Origin: an uncultured Allorhizobium sp.
Lineage (GTDB): Bacteria > Pseudomonadota > Alphaproteobacteria > Rhizobiales > Rhizobiaceae
Assembly (NCBI GenBank): GCA_958439205.1
Contig: OY288189.1
Span: forward strand, 2,185,001-2,249,000
Direction of reading: 5' to 3'
DNA: 64,000 bases
This document shows positions 46,011-53,970 of this stretch, in pieces (position 1 is the stretch's first letter; each line of letters starts with the position of its first letter). Below the pieces are notes generated by a model. That model worked only from the letters and a program-made list of their open reading frames with translations. It searched no databases and was not told the DNA's origin. Made by a program: the position numbers and the translations under genes.

Positions 46011-47048
46011 ATGACTGATCTTTCCAATGCAGCTCTCGCAAAGCCCATTGCTCTCGTTCTCGGGGCAACCGGCGGGGTAGGCGGCGCGCTCGCCGAGGCA
46101 CTGCTGCAGCGTGGCTACCGGGTGCGGGCGATGCACCGGCGAGCCGACCAGCAGATCGCCGCGCGCCCGCGCTTCGAATGGGTTTCAGGCGATGCGATGA
46201 ATGCCGTTGATGTACTGCGCGCCGCCGAGGGTGCGAGCGTCATCGTGCATGGCGTCAATCCGCCCGGCTATCAGAACTGGCGCGAGCTGGTCCTGCCGAT
46301 GATTGACAACACGATCGCGGCCGCCCGTGCGGTTGGCGCGCGCATCCTGATGCCGGGAACGATCTACAATTTCGGCCCCGATGCGTTTCCTTTGCTCACC
46401 GAGGAGAGCAGCCAGCGGCCGCAGACGGTCAAGGGGCGGATTCGGGTGGCGCTGGAGCAACGCCTCGAGCGGGCAGCGGGTGAGGGGGTGCCGGTGATCC
46501 TCGTGCGCGCTGGCGACTTCTTCGGGCCTGACGCCGGCAACAACTGGTTCGCGCAGGGGCTGGTCCAGCCGGGCAAGCCCGTTCACTTTGTCATCAATCC
46601 CGGTCGGAAGGGGGCGGGCCATGCCTGGGCCTATCTGCCTGACGTTGCGGAAACCTTCATGCGGCTGCTGGATAGGGCCGCCGCTTTGCCGAATTTTGCC
46701 CGCTTCCATATGGACGGCTTCTACGATCATGACGGGACGCAGATGGCTAAGGCGATCGGGCGTGCTGTCGGGCGGCCTCGCATCTTCACGCTCGGTTTTC
46801 CCTGGAGGTTGGCGGGGCTTGCTCGGCGCTTCGTGCCGCTGCTGAAGGAGTTGCATGAGATGCGCTATCTGTGGCGGGAGACGATCCGCCTCGACAACAG
46901 TGCACTCGTGGAATTCCTGGGTGAGGAGCCGCACACGCCGATCGATGTCGCGGTGAAGGCAACGCTGCGGAGCCTCGGCTGCCTTCCGGAGATCGCCTCT
47001 CCAGCAGTCCGCAATCCTGCAACTCTGGTCGCGGGAGGCGGACAATGA
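46011..47048 (+). CDS. NAD-dependent epimerase/dehydratase family protein
   Basis: 345 residues, extended short-chain dehydrogenase type. The Rossmann start is PIALVLGATGGVGGALAEAL, with GxxGxxG and a basic residue further on (MHRRADQQ). Active-site region is MPGTIYNFGPDAFPLLTEES with Tyr in the IYNFG position. The C-terminal part (FHMDGFYDHDGTQMAKAIGR) fits nucleotide-sugar epimerase-like proteins. Substrate unknown. AGGAGACGACC precedes the ATG. It overlaps the next gene by four bases and is divergent from the LysR gene that probably controls it. Confidence 0.88.
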   Translation: MTDLSNAALAKPIALVLGATGGVGGALAEALLQRGYRVRAMHRRADQQIAARPRFEWVSGDAMNAVDVLRAAEGASVIVHGVNPPGYQNWRELVLPMIDNTIAAARAVGARILMPGTIYNFGPDAFPLLTEESSQRPQTVKGRIRVALEQRLERAAGEGVPVILVRAGDFFGPDAGNNWFAQGLVQPGKPVHFVINPGRKGAGHAWAYLPDVAETFMRLLDRAAALPNFARFHMDGFYDHDGTQMAKAIGRAVGRPRIFTLGFPWRLAGLARRFVPLLKELHEMRYLWRETIRLDNSALVEFLGEEPHTPIDVAVKATLRSLGCLPEIASPAVRNPATLVAGGGQ

Positions 47049-47425
47049 GTGCTGCTGCATCCATATCGGCCACGGCTCCGCTGATTTTCCGGGCTTTCGC
47101 CGTGCTCACCCTTGGCGGCATCGCCGCTCAATTCTTCCTCGCGGGCATGACGGTCTTCGGGGCAGGGACTGGATGGGAGGCCCATGCGGCAACCGGGGGA
47201 GCGGTGGGGCTGCCGATCCTCGGGCTCTTCCTGATGTCGTTCCGCACGAGTTTACGGGCCCATCGGACCCAGGCGAGCCTGCTCTTCGGTCTCTATCTGC
47301 TGCAGTTGACGCTCGCGGCGCTCGGCCAGACCTTGCCGCTGATCGGGGCGTTGCATCCGGTCAATGGGCTGCTGATGGGATTGCTCGCATCAAGGCTGAC
47401 CGTGCGCCTTCTGTCTCGCATCTAG
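47045..47425 (+). CDS. four-helix membrane protein of unknown function
   Basis: 126 residues with four hydrophobic segments (~17-36, ~52-71, ~80-96 and ~102-118) and basic ends. It starts at an ATG overlapping the epimerase stop (ATGA), so it is co-translated with it. Features such as TGWEAHAATGGAVGLPILGL and FGLYLLQLTLAALGQTLPLI resemble the DUF6220-type small membrane proteins, but I am not sure. Likely works with the epimerase. Confidence 0.7.
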   Translation: MSAAASISATAPLIFRAFAVLTLGGIAAQFFLAGMTVFGAGTGWEAHAATGGAVGLPILGLFLMSFRTSLRAHRTQASLLFGLYLLQLTLAALGQTLPLIGALHPVNGLLMGLLASRLTVRLLSRI

Positions 47426-47453
47426 GCTGCGCTCGGCGAAAGGCGGATGCAGA

Positions 47454-47483
47454 AAGGGCTCCCGGCGTTTGCCGGGAGCCCTT
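47454..47483. terminator. bidirectional terminator between convergent genes
   Basis: AAGGGCTCCCGGC-GTTT-GCCGGGAGCCCTT: a perfect 13-bp stem between the end of the membrane-protein gene and the Old Yellow Enzyme gene stop at 47490. T-runs are short on both sides. Confidence 0.8.
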
Positions 47484-47489
47484 CGTTTC

Positions 47490-48590
47490 TCAGGCGAGTG
47501 CAGGATAGGTCGTGTAACCTTCCGCGCCACCGCCATACAGCGTGGCCTGGTCGAGCGGATTAAGCTCTGCGTCTTCCTTCAGGCGACGGACGAGGTCCGG
47601 ATTGGCAATGAAGGGACGACCAAAAGCGACGAGATCGGCATAGCCGCTTTCGACGGCTTCGATGGCCGAAGCGCGGTCATAGCCGTTGTTGACGATCCAG
47701 GCACCCTTGCCGCCGGCATCACGGTAGGCCGCCTTGAGCGCCTTCCAGTCGAAGGGCAGGACGTCACGCGGGCCGCCGGTCGCGCCTTCGATGACATGCA
47801 CGAAGGACAGATCGAACTTCGCCAGTGCCTCGACCAGCGCGGTGTAGACGGCCTTCGGATCCGGATCGGAAACGTCGTTGGCCGGGGTGGTGGGCGAAAT
47901 GCGGATGCCGGTCTTGTCGGCGCCGATTTCCTTGGTCACGGCCTCAACGACCTCGAGCGTCAGGCGAATGCGGTTCTCGATCGAGCCGCCGTATTGATCC
48001 GTGCGCTGGTTGCTGTTCGAACGCATGAACTGTTCGAGCAGATAGCCATTGGCTGCGTGGATCTCGACGCCGTCGAAGCCTGCATCCATGGCGGCACGGG
48101 CGGCCTTGCGGTAGTCCTCGATCACGCCCGGTAGTTCGGCGGTTTCAAGGGCGCGGGGTTCGGAGGTTTCGACGAAAGCGCCTGAGCCATCGGTGTTCAA
48201 GACATAGGTCTTGGACTTGGCGGCGATGGGCGAGGGGGCGACGGGCTTGCCATCGCCTGGCTGCAGGCTCGTGTGGGAGATGCGGCCGACATGCCAGATC
48301 TGGGTGACAATCTTGCCACCTGCGGCATGCACGGCGTCGGTCACCTTCTTCCAGCCTTCGATCGCTTCGGACTTGTAGAGGCCCGGAACGTCCGCGTAAC
48401 CCTGTGCCTGATGGGTGATCGCCGTGCCTTCGCTGATGATCAGGCCGGCTGTCGCGCGCTGGCGATAGTATTCGACGTTCAGTTCGTTCGGCACGGCGCC
48501 CGGGGAGCGGTTGCGCGTCAGCGGCGCCATGGCGATACGGTTGGAAACGGCGGTCGTGCCGACGGATGTCGGTTCAAAAAGCTTGGACAT
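47490..48590 (-). CDS. nemA: Old Yellow Enzyme family alkene reductase (NemA type)
   Basis: 366 residues. OYE signatures: FEPTSVGTTAVSNRIAMAPL at the start, QIWHVGRISHTSLQPGDGKP, catalytic His/Asn pair region (GVEIHAANGYLLEQFMRSNS), and the FMN phosphate end (YADLVAFGRPFIANPDLVRR). It is an FMN, NAD(P)H-dependent reductase of activated alkenes such as N-ethylmaleimide and nitro compounds. It follows the ArsR-type gene by 62 bases on the same strand; expression is probably controlled through the operator at 49.05 kb. Confidence 0.95.
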   Translation of the reverse strand: MSKLFEPTSVGTTAVSNRIAMAPLTRNRSPGAVPNELNVEYYRQRATAGLIISEGTAITHQAQGYADVPGLYKSEAIEGWKKVTDAVHAAGGKIVTQIWHVGRISHTSLQPGDGKPVAPSPIAAKSKTYVLNTDGSGAFVETSEPRALETAELPGVIEDYRKAARAAMDAGFDGVEIHAANGYLLEQFMRSNSNQRTDQYGGSIENRIRLTLEVVEAVTKEIGADKTGIRISPTTPANDVSDPDPKAVYTALVEALAKFDLSFVHVIEGATGGPRDVLPFDWKALKAAYRDAGGKGAWIVNNGYDRASAIEAVESGYADLVAFGRPFIANPDLVRRLKEDAELNPLDQATLYGGGAEGYTTYPALA

Positions 48591-48652
48591 AAAACCTCTC
48601 GGAAGCTTCCAATGATGGGAGGATTGGTCATTGGGAGACCCGATGTGGGGCG

Positions 48653-48946
48653 TTAGAGTTTTCCATTCAAGGTCTTGACGAACTCAGCGATGGCATCTTC
48701 GTTGCGACGATAAAGTACGCGCTGGCCGACGCGCTTGGAGCTGATCAGGCCGGCACGCTGCAGCGTTGCAAGATGAGCTGAGACAGCCGACTGCGACAGG
48801 CCGGATCGCTCGAACTGCCCGGCGCTTATACCGTCGACAGCCTCTTCCTTAGGCACGCCGAAAAATTCCTTCGGGTCCTTCAGCCAGATCAGCATTTCCA
48901 TGCGTGCCGGATGTGCCAGCGCTTTCATCACGTCCTCAAGGAACAT
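48653..48946 (-). CDS. ArsR-type winged-helix regulator
   Basis: 97 residues from the ATG at 48946, chosen because GGAGGGG lies directly upstream; an ATG-less extension of eight codons exists. The fold is plain: MKALAHPARMEMLIWLKDPK, then the helix-turn-helix SGLSQSAVSAHLATLQRAGL and the wing SKRVGQRVLYRRNEDAIAEF. It lacks the CxC metal site of SmtB/ArsR, so it senses something else or acts with reactive electrophiles. It precedes nemA on the same strand and probably regulates it. Confidence 0.92.
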   Translation of the reverse strand: MFLEDVMKALAHPARMEMLIWLKDPKEFFGVPKEEAVDGISAGQFERSGLSQSAVSAHLATLQRAGLISSKRVGQRVLYRRNEDAIAEFVKTLNGKL

Positions 48947-49048
48947 GTCCCCTCCAATTCGTACAGTCATTCGAGTTTAAGGCTGACCGAACGCTGCTCG
49001 CGCTTCGTTTACGGAGGGCGCCAGTTTTGCCTGACGCGTAAACGCAAA

Positions 49049-49067
49049 ATGGAACATATCGTTCCAT
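49049..49067. promoter_or_regulatory. TetR-type palindrome ATGGAACATATCGTTCCAT upstream of arsR-nemA
   Basis: 7-bp arms (ATGGAAC / GTTCCAT) around a 5-base centre, ~105 bases before the ArsR ATG and upstream of its likely promoter. This looks like operators of TetR/AcrR-type repressors. No TetR gene is adjacent, so the repressor would be encoded elsewhere. Confidence 0.5.
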
Positions 49068-49076
49068 CGAGAAAAC

Positions 49077-49110
49077 AAAAAAAGAGGGCCACCGGAAAAA
49101 CCAGGGCCCT
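49077..49110 (-). terminator. second minus-strand terminator downstream of lsrB
   Basis: On the minus strand AGGGCC-CTGG-TTTTT-CCGG-T-GGCCCT then CTTTTTTTG. The inner stem keeps a U-G pair only on the minus strand (an A-C mismatch on the plus strand), and the T-run is on the minus strand. It lies ~200 bases after the lsrB terminator, so it must end a separate transcript. Confidence 0.75.
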
Positions 49111-49200
49111 TTGAATTGTGAAGGTCAAAAACCTCCAGAGGGGAACAGCTGCTGCGGTGGAACTGGGAGGAAAAAGCCACCATGTGCATCAGCTGTGTGC
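49077..49200 (-). ncRNA. probable small RNA, MmgR/suhB-like (anti-Shine-Dalgarno loop)
   Basis: Read on the minus strand from about 49196: ACAGCTG pairs with CAGCTGT, GC with GC, and GGTGG with CCACC, leaving a 16-base loop CTTTTTCCTCCCAGTT; the stem lies at 49145-49160 and 49177-49196. The terminator at 49077-49110 ends the transcript (~100-120 nt). A possible promoter is TTGTTC-N17-CATATC just upstream. The loop carries TTTCCTCCCA, nine of ten bases of the decamer I recall as conserved in the rhizobial MmgR/suhB RNAs. Both flanking terminators show that it is separate from lsrB. Confidence 0.55.
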
Positions 49201-49284
49201 GATATGGTGGTTTTTTGTGCAGTGAACAATGGTTTTTTATGCATGTCAGGCATGCATCGCTTGCAAGTCTGTTTGATGGACAAC

Positions 49285-49310
49285 AAAAAAGGCAGCTCAA
49301 AAGCTGCCTT
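49285..49310 (-). terminator. intrinsic terminator of lsrB
   Basis: On the minus strand AAGGCAGCT-TTTG-AGCTGCCTT followed by TTTT: perfect 9-bp stem overlapping the lsrB stop codon. Confidence 0.85.
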
Positions 49311-50205
49311 AGAAGTTCCAGTTGCGGGCCTTGGCGACGATGAAGTCTCTGAAAGCCTTGAGCTTCGCTGCGTTCTTGATCTCGTCCGGATAGCAGAAAT
49401 AGGTATCGAAGGAGGGGACGTCTGCGCTGGTGACAAGCTGCAGCAGGCCCGGGTCGCGGCCAACAATATAGTCCGGCAGCATTGCGATGCCGATGCCGAG
49501 AAGGCAGGCGCGCTTGATCGAGGTGAGGCTGTTGATCTGCAGATGCGGCAGGCGCGGATTATCCGATGAGCGACCGGCGACCTCCAGCCAGTTGACGTCG
49601 AGCAGGTAGTTGGGGGCGGGCTCGCCGAACGTGATGATGCGGTGGTTGTCGAGATCCTCGATCGACTGCGGCTCACCATAGCGGTTGATATAGGAGGGGG
49701 CCGCATAAACGTGCATGTGCACGGTGAACAGCTTGCGCTGGATCAGGTCCGACTGTTGCGGCTGGCGCAGACGAATGGCGCAGTCTGCGTGGCGCATGTT
49801 CACATCCAGCTCCTCGTTGTCGAGGATCAGCTGGATCGACATGTCGGGATAGAGCTGGAGGAATTCCTGCACCTTGTCGGTGAGCCAGCCCTGGCCGAGG
49901 CCGACGGTCGTCGTGACGCGCAGCTTGCCGGACGGCTTTTCGGTCGTCTCGGTCAGCTGCATCTTGACCGTCTGCAGCTTCAGGAGAACGTCATGGGCGG
50001 TGCGGTACAGCAGTTCGCCCTGTTCGGTGAGGATCAGGCCGCGGGCGTGGCGGTGGAAGAGCTTGACGCCGATGTCCTGCTCCAGCGACGAGACCTGGCG
50101 GCTGATCGCCGACTGGGACAGATGCAGCTTGTCGGCGGCATGGGTGAAGGACCCGGCTTCCGCAGCCGCATGAAAAATGCGCAGTTTGTCCCAGTCCAGC
50201 GGCAT
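49309..50205 (-). CDS. lsrB: LysR family regulator, LsrB type
   Basis: 298 residues from the ATG at 50205 (GAGGGGG upstream). Helix-turn-helix: FHAAAEAGSFTHAADKLHLS, then QSAISRQVSSLEQDIGVKLF. The ligand domain has three cysteines, Cys142, Cys234 and Cys271; adding the 4-residue offset of the Sinorhizobium LsrB, as I remember it, gives its redox-sensing Cys146, Cys238 and Cys275. LsrB controls oxidative-stress, glutathione and LPS genes. Position next to trxB and lrp is the Sinorhizobium order. A stress-sensing role is therefore likely. Confidence 0.9.
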   Translation of the reverse strand: MPLDWDKLRIFHAAAEAGSFTHAADKLHLSQSAISRQVSSLEQDIGVKLFHRHARGLILTEQGELLYRTAHDVLLKLQTVKMQLTETTEKPSGKLRVTTTVGLGQGWLTDKVQEFLQLYPDMSIQLILDNEELDVNMRHADCAIRLRQPQQSDLIQRKLFTVHMHVYAAPSYINRYGEPQSIEDLDNHRIITFGEPAPNYLLDVNWLEVAGRSSDNPRLPHLQINSLTSIKRACLLGIGIAMLPDYIVGRDPGLLQLVTSADVPSFDTYFCYPDEIKNAAKLKAFRDFIVAKARNWNF

Positions 50206-50225
50206 GCCGCCCCCTCTCATGGCGG

Positions 50226-51203
50226 TTATTCCGCCGCTTGTTGTGTCTCGAGGGGCAAGGCCGAGAGGAAGCGTTCAGCCTCAAGGGCCGCCATGCATCC
50301 CATGCCGGCCGCGGTAATGGCCTGGCGATAGACATCGTCGGTGACGTCACCGGCGGCGAAGATGCCGGCCACGTCGGTTGCGGTCGAATCCGGCGCTGTC
50401 CAGAGATAGCCGTTGGATTTGATCTTCAGCTTGCCCTTGAAGAGCTCGACGGCAGGCGCATGGCCGATCGCGACGAAGACACCGTCGATCGGCATGTCGG
50501 TCATGGCGCCGGTCAGGGCATCCTTGAGCTTCACGCCCGAGACGGACGGCGGCATCGGCGGCTTGGCAGGCGCCCCGGTGATTTCCTCGACGGTCGTGTT
50601 CCAGAGAACGCGAATGTTCTCCTTGGCGAAGAGGCGCTCCTGCAGGATCTTTTCCGAACGGAAACTGTCGCGGCGATGGACGACGGTCACCGACTTGCAG
50701 ATATGCGAGAGATACAGCGCTTCTTCGACGGCGGAGTTGCCGCCGCCGACGACGATCACGTCCTTGTTGCGATAGAAGAAGCCATCGCAGGTGGCGCAGG
50801 CGGAGACGCCGAAGCCCTGGAAATGCTGTTCGCTTTCGATGCCGAGCCACTTGGCCTTGGCGCCGGTGCAGATGATCAGCGTGTCGGCCGTCCAGACCTG
50901 GCCGCTGTCAGTCTTTACCGTGAAGGGGCGATTGACAGTGTCGACTTCGGTCACGAGATCGCTGACGATCTCGGTGCCAACATGGATGGCCTGATTGAGC
51001 ATCTGCTCCATCAGCCAGGGACCCTGGATCGGATCGGCAAAGCCCGGATAGTTCTCCACATCCGTGGTGATCATCAACTGGCCGCCCTGTTCCATGCCGG
51101 CGATCAAGACCGGCTTCAGCATGGCGCGGGCAGCATAGATGGCGGCGGTGTAGCCGGCAGGGCCGGAGCCGATGATCAGCACCTTGGTGTGGCGGGCAGT
51201 CAT
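50226..51203 (-). CDS. trxB: thioredoxin-disulfide reductase
   Basis: 325 residues from the ATG at 51203 (GAAAGGA upstream). FAD site VLIIGSGPAGYTAAIYAARA, NADPH site DVIVVGGGNSAVEEALYLSH, and the redox pair Cys-Ala-Thr-Cys in GVSACATCDGFFYR. It reduces thioredoxin with NADPH. It stands 20 bases upstream of lsrB on the same strand, so lsrB and trxB are probably co-transcribed, tying a redox regulator to the thioredoxin system. Divergent from lrp. Confidence 0.97.
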   Translation of the reverse strand: MTARHTKVLIIGSGPAGYTAAIYAARAMLKPVLIAGMEQGGQLMITTDVENYPGFADPIQGPWLMEQMLNQAIHVGTEIVSDLVTEVDTVNRPFTVKTDSGQVWTADTLIICTGAKAKWLGIESEQHFQGFGVSACATCDGFFYRNKDVIVVGGGNSAVEEALYLSHICKSVTVVHRRDSFRSEKILQERLFAKENIRVLWNTTVEEITGAPAKPPMPPSVSGVKLKDALTGAMTDMPIDGVFVAIGHAPAVELFKGKLKIKSNGYLWTAPDSTATDVAGIFAAGDVTDDVYRQAITAAGMGCMAALEAERFLSALPLETQQAAE

Positions 51204-51352
51204 GTCGCTTCCTTTCAACGCGCGGTCCGTCTTTTTGACCGGGGCCTCGATATGGGGCTCACCCAGTCATCGCGCAACTGTCGCCCATTTAGGATCGAAG
51301 CGAAGCGCAGATCAAGGCGCTCGGCTGCATTAGCAACAGAGCTTTGCGCTGG

Positions 51353-51369
51353 CGCGCAATAATTGTGCG
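51353..51369. promoter_or_regulatory. palindrome CGCGCAATAATTGTGCG between trxB and lrp
   Basis: 17-bp dyad (arms CGC/GCG and CAAT/ATTG, one mismatch pair) ~90 bases before the lrp GTG. AT-rich centre as in Lrp/AsnC sites. Candidate autoregulatory or LsrB site. Confidence 0.35.
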
Positions 51370-51393
51370 TGAGTGCGGAGGATTCTTGCCAAT

Positions 51394-51406
51394 TCCAATC
51401 GTTGGA
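51394..51406. promoter_or_regulatory. palindrome TCCAATCGTTGGA upstream of lrp
   Basis: Perfect 5-bp arms TCCAA/TTGGA around TCG, 35 bases before the lrp start. Second candidate regulator site in the trxB-lrp divergent region. Confidence 0.35.
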
Positions 51407-51440
51407 GTAGATAACGGACACATCTTTAAAAGGAGCGGCT

Positions 51441-51908
51441 GTGCTCAAGGTAGAACTCGACGCCATCGACCTGCGAATTCTGAAAGAATTGCAGCGGGAC
51501 GGGCGGATGACCAATGTGGAACTGTCAGAGCGTGTCGGCATCTCCGCGCCGCCTTGCCTGCGCCGGGTGCGCAAGCTGGAAGAGGCGGGCGTGATCGAAA
51601 GCTATCACGCAGACTTGAACGCTAGCCGGCTGGGCTACGATCTCGTCGCCTTCTGCATGGTGGGGCTCAAACACCAGTCGGAAGCCAATCTCAAGGCCTT
51701 CGCCGCGGCCACCGACAGCTGGCCGATCGTGCGCCAGGCCTGGATGGTCAATGGCGACAGCGACTTCCTGCTGCATTGCGTGGCGGAGAACCTGACGCGC
51801 TTTCAGGACTTCGTCATCGAGGTGCTGACGGCGAATGAGCATGTCGACACGGTCAGGACCATGCTGACGATCCGGCAGGTGAAGAAGCTGGGTATGGTGG
51901 AGATCTGA
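51441..51908 (+). CDS. lrp: Lrp/AsnC family transcriptional regulator
   Basis: 155 residues from a GTG with AAAAGGAG six bases upstream. Helix-turn-helix: DAIDLRILKELQRDGRMTNV, then ELSERVGISAPPCLRRVRKL. The RAM effector domain follows (WPIVRQAWMVNGDSDFLLHC; HVDTVRTMLTIRQVKKLGMV). It binds amino acids (leucine-type) and regulates metabolism. It is the lrp of the lrp-trxB-lsrB block in rhizobia. Two palindromes lie in the promoter. Confidence 0.94.
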   Translation: MLKVELDAIDLRILKELQRDGRMTNVELSERVGISAPPCLRRVRKLEEAGVIESYHADLNASRLGYDLVAFCMVGLKHQSEANLKAFAAATDSWPIVRQAWMVNGDSDFLLHCVAENLTRFQDFVIEVLTANEHVDTVRTMLTIRQVKKLGMVEI

Positions 51909-51909
51909 G

Positions 51910-51925
51910 GAGGGCAATTGCCCTC
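51910..51925. terminator. palindrome between convergent lrp and O-antigen ligase genes
   Basis: GAGGGCAATTGCCCTC, a perfect 16-bp palindrome filling the 15-base gap between the two stops. It may end both transcripts. Confidence 0.5.
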
Positions 51926-53252
51926 ACTCAGATGCTCCCGATTGGCTTGCCGTTGACTGCCGTAGCAGAAGCGTCACGGCGAAGACTGCTCCTCCCGCCA
52001 GAATGAAGAAGCTCTCGCCGATCGCCAGACGATTGTTCGAATTGGTCGCTATGGTGCCGAGGAAGAAGACCGTGATCGTCAGCATATAAGCGAGCGTGCT
52101 GGTGGCGATCAGGCCTTGCTGTCGAGCAGCCAGCAGCCGTTGCAGCGCGGCGACCATGAAAGTCGCCAGGAACGCCAGGCCAAAGAGACCGTGGCGGACA
52201 ACAATCTCCAGAAAGCCGTTGTGAAGCAGGGTGTAGCCGACATCAGCATAGGTCGTCTTGTACCAGTCCTGCAGCCACAGGTTCCCCCGCCCGAAGAAGG
52301 GGGCCGTATGGAACAACTCCAGCGCGTTGGACCATATCATGAGCCGTTCGCGCATAGCGCCGGGCGTTTCAGGATCTTCGATCGCTTTCTGCATGGCGTC
52401 CGACAAGTCTGTCGAGACCACTGCCGATGTCAGCCGCTCGATAGCCGTAATGGTCGAACCGGCAACCTGGGTTACGACGGATGAAGCTGAGATCGTTACG
52501 ATGACGGCGGCGACGGTCAGACCCGACAGGGCGATCACGCGCCATCGTCCGGGAATCAAAGCCAGGCACAGCAGACCAGAGAAACCAACCGTGCATGCGA
52601 GGGCGAGCCAAACGCCCTTTGATTGAGCCCCGAGCATTGCCAGCAGGGATAGGAGGGCCGTTGCCGAGCAAAGCGCCAGGGTCGGCCATTTCCACCGGGT
52701 GCTCAGCCTGCCGGTCTCTGTCGCATAGCTCAGCAGGAATACGGCGCTCAGAAAGAGCATTCCGCTGCCAACCCCGGCATGGATCGGGTTCTTGTGGAAC
52801 AATGGCGGATTGCGCACGCCGCCGAGCGCCTGCGTGACGTCCAGCGTCGCCATGAGCCCGATGAGGCCTGCTGTCAGAAGGATCAAGCAGGCAAGATAGA
52901 GATGGTTGCGCGTCAGATAGAGAGCCGCGCCGATGGCGGGAAAAAAGACGGGGAAGATGTAGAGCCACTCCGACGCGCCTTTTTCGTCATAAAGGACGAG
53001 CCCGAGCGAGAATCGAATGGTCGCATATATCGCCCAGCCATAACAAAGCAGGGCCAGCCAATCCTGCGAGACCTGCGTCAGCTCCCGGCGATGGTAGATT
53101 GCGACGAAGGCGACCAGAGCGAGGGTCACATAACGATAGACGTCGCTTTCGACCAGGATCGCCGAGGCGAGCAGGGCCCAAAGCGAGGCTGACAGCAGTT
53201 TGAGGATCGTCGCCCTGTTGTCGAGGATCAAACCTTCAGTTGCCGCGCGCAT
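51924..53252 (-). CDS. O-antigen ligase family membrane protein
   Basis: 442 residues with about eleven membrane segments. The large periplasmic loop carries the WaaL/Wzy_C features: a basic-W start (AQSKGVWLALACTVGF) and the essential histidine in YTLLHNGFLEIVVRHGLFGL. WaaL joins O-antigen to lipid A-core at the periplasmic face. It overlaps the next gene upstream (GT25 glycosyltransferase) by 17 bases, so the two are coupled. Belongs to the LPS cluster. Confidence 0.85.
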   Translation of the reverse strand: MRAATEGLILDNRATILKLLSASLWALLASAILVESDVYRYVTLALVAFVAIYHRRELTQVSQDWLALLCYGWAIYATIRFSLGLVLYDEKGASEWLYIFPVFFPAIGAALYLTRNHLYLACLILLTAGLIGLMATLDVTQALGGVRNPPLFHKNPIHAGVGSGMLFLSAVFLLSYATETGRLSTRWKWPTLALCSATALLSLLAMLGAQSKGVWLALACTVGFSGLLCLALIPGRWRVIALSGLTVAAVIVTISASSVVTQVAGSTITAIERLTSAVVSTDLSDAMQKAIEDPETPGAMRERLMIWSNALELFHTAPFFGRGNLWLQDWYKTTYADVGYTLLHNGFLEIVVRHGLFGLAFLATFMVAALQRLLAARQQGLIATSTLAYMLTITVFFLGTIATNSNNRLAIGESFFILAGGAVFAVTLLLRQSTASQSGASE

Positions 53253-53970
53253 ATCTCACCCTTCGTACGGTCTCAAGGATCCGGTGCAGATAGGTCTTCG
53301 ATCGCTTCCACCATGGGAATTTTGTGGCCTTGTAAACGGACCGGCTCGCGATTGTGGTCTCCTGGCGGCCTGCCATGATCAGGTTCGTCCTGACCGTGCA
53401 GATGCTGGCCCCCGTTTCCCAGCCACGCTCGAGGGCGACGTCCCAGGGATATTCCATGCGTGCGAGGCCGTTCAGGAGCTTGATCGCCCCCTTGTGGCTG
53501 ACCGCATAGCAGGCTGCCGAGCCCATGGGGCCGTGGGTTGCCCGACCGATGTTGTCGCCGAGCGACGAAGTGCCAAAGAGCCTGAAGCCGACCACCCGGT
53601 GGTTGAAGAGCTTGATGACATCGGCAGCCGGCACTGCGTCGAACGCTGCCGCGACCCGCGCCGGCAGATCCCTCGTCAGTTCGACGTCGTCTTCGGCAAT
53701 GATCCCGATGGGCTCCCCGGAATCCACGAATGTCTGCAGGGCTTGCAGATGGCTCTGGTAGCAGCCGTATTCGCCCGGCAACATCGTGCGGCCATTCTTG
53801 CGTCGGAACGCCGGATCGTCGCAATCAATACGGTCGTTAGCCTGTACCAGAGAGCCGTCTAGGCCAGGAACGCGAACGACATCCAGATCAAGTTCTGCGG
53901 CTTGCCGCGTGATCGAATCCCATCGCTCCCTGGAGCGATCCAGATTGATTGCGTAAATCTTGACGTCCAT
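53236..53970 (-). CDS. glycosyltransferase family 25 (LPS biosynthesis)
   Basis: 244 residues from the ATG at 53970. Family-25 signature at the start: VKIYAINLDRSRERWDSITR, then GEYGCYQSHLQALQTFVDSG and IIAEDDVELTRDLPARVAAA with the DxD-like EDD. End: KGAIKLLNGLARMEYPWDVA. GT25 enzymes add galactose or related sugars to LPS or LOS cores. The next gene (O-antigen ligase) starts inside its end. Confidence 0.9.
   Translation of the reverse strand: MDVKIYAINLDRSRERWDSITRQAAELDLDVVRVPGLDGSLVQANDRIDCDDPAFRRKNGRTMLPGEYGCYQSHLQALQTFVDSGEPIGIIAEDDVELTRDLPARVAAAFDAVPAADVIKLFNHRVVGFRLFGTSSLGDNIGRATHGPMGSAACYAVSHKGAIKLLNGLARMEYPWDVALERGWETGASICTVRTNLIMAGRQETTIASRSVYKATKFPWWKRSKTYLHRILETVRRVRYARGN

Larger units (their letters stand above)
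48947..49308. other. 362-base region between arsR and lsrB holding an operator and a probable small RNA
   Basis: No protein-coding frame is supported. From left to right it holds the arsR-nemA promoter with a 19-bp palindrome, two minus-strand terminators (49077-49110 and 49285-49310), and between them a long stem-loop read as a small RNA. Confidence 0.7.

Noticed and set aside
49145..49222. Plus-strand reading of the small RNA hairpin (terminator-like CCACCAT..ATGGTGG then T6)
   Set aside because: A good plus-strand terminator exists too, so the strand is not certain, but the minus strand has the second terminator with a strand-specific G-U pair and the anti-Shine-Dalgarno loop; minus strand preferred.
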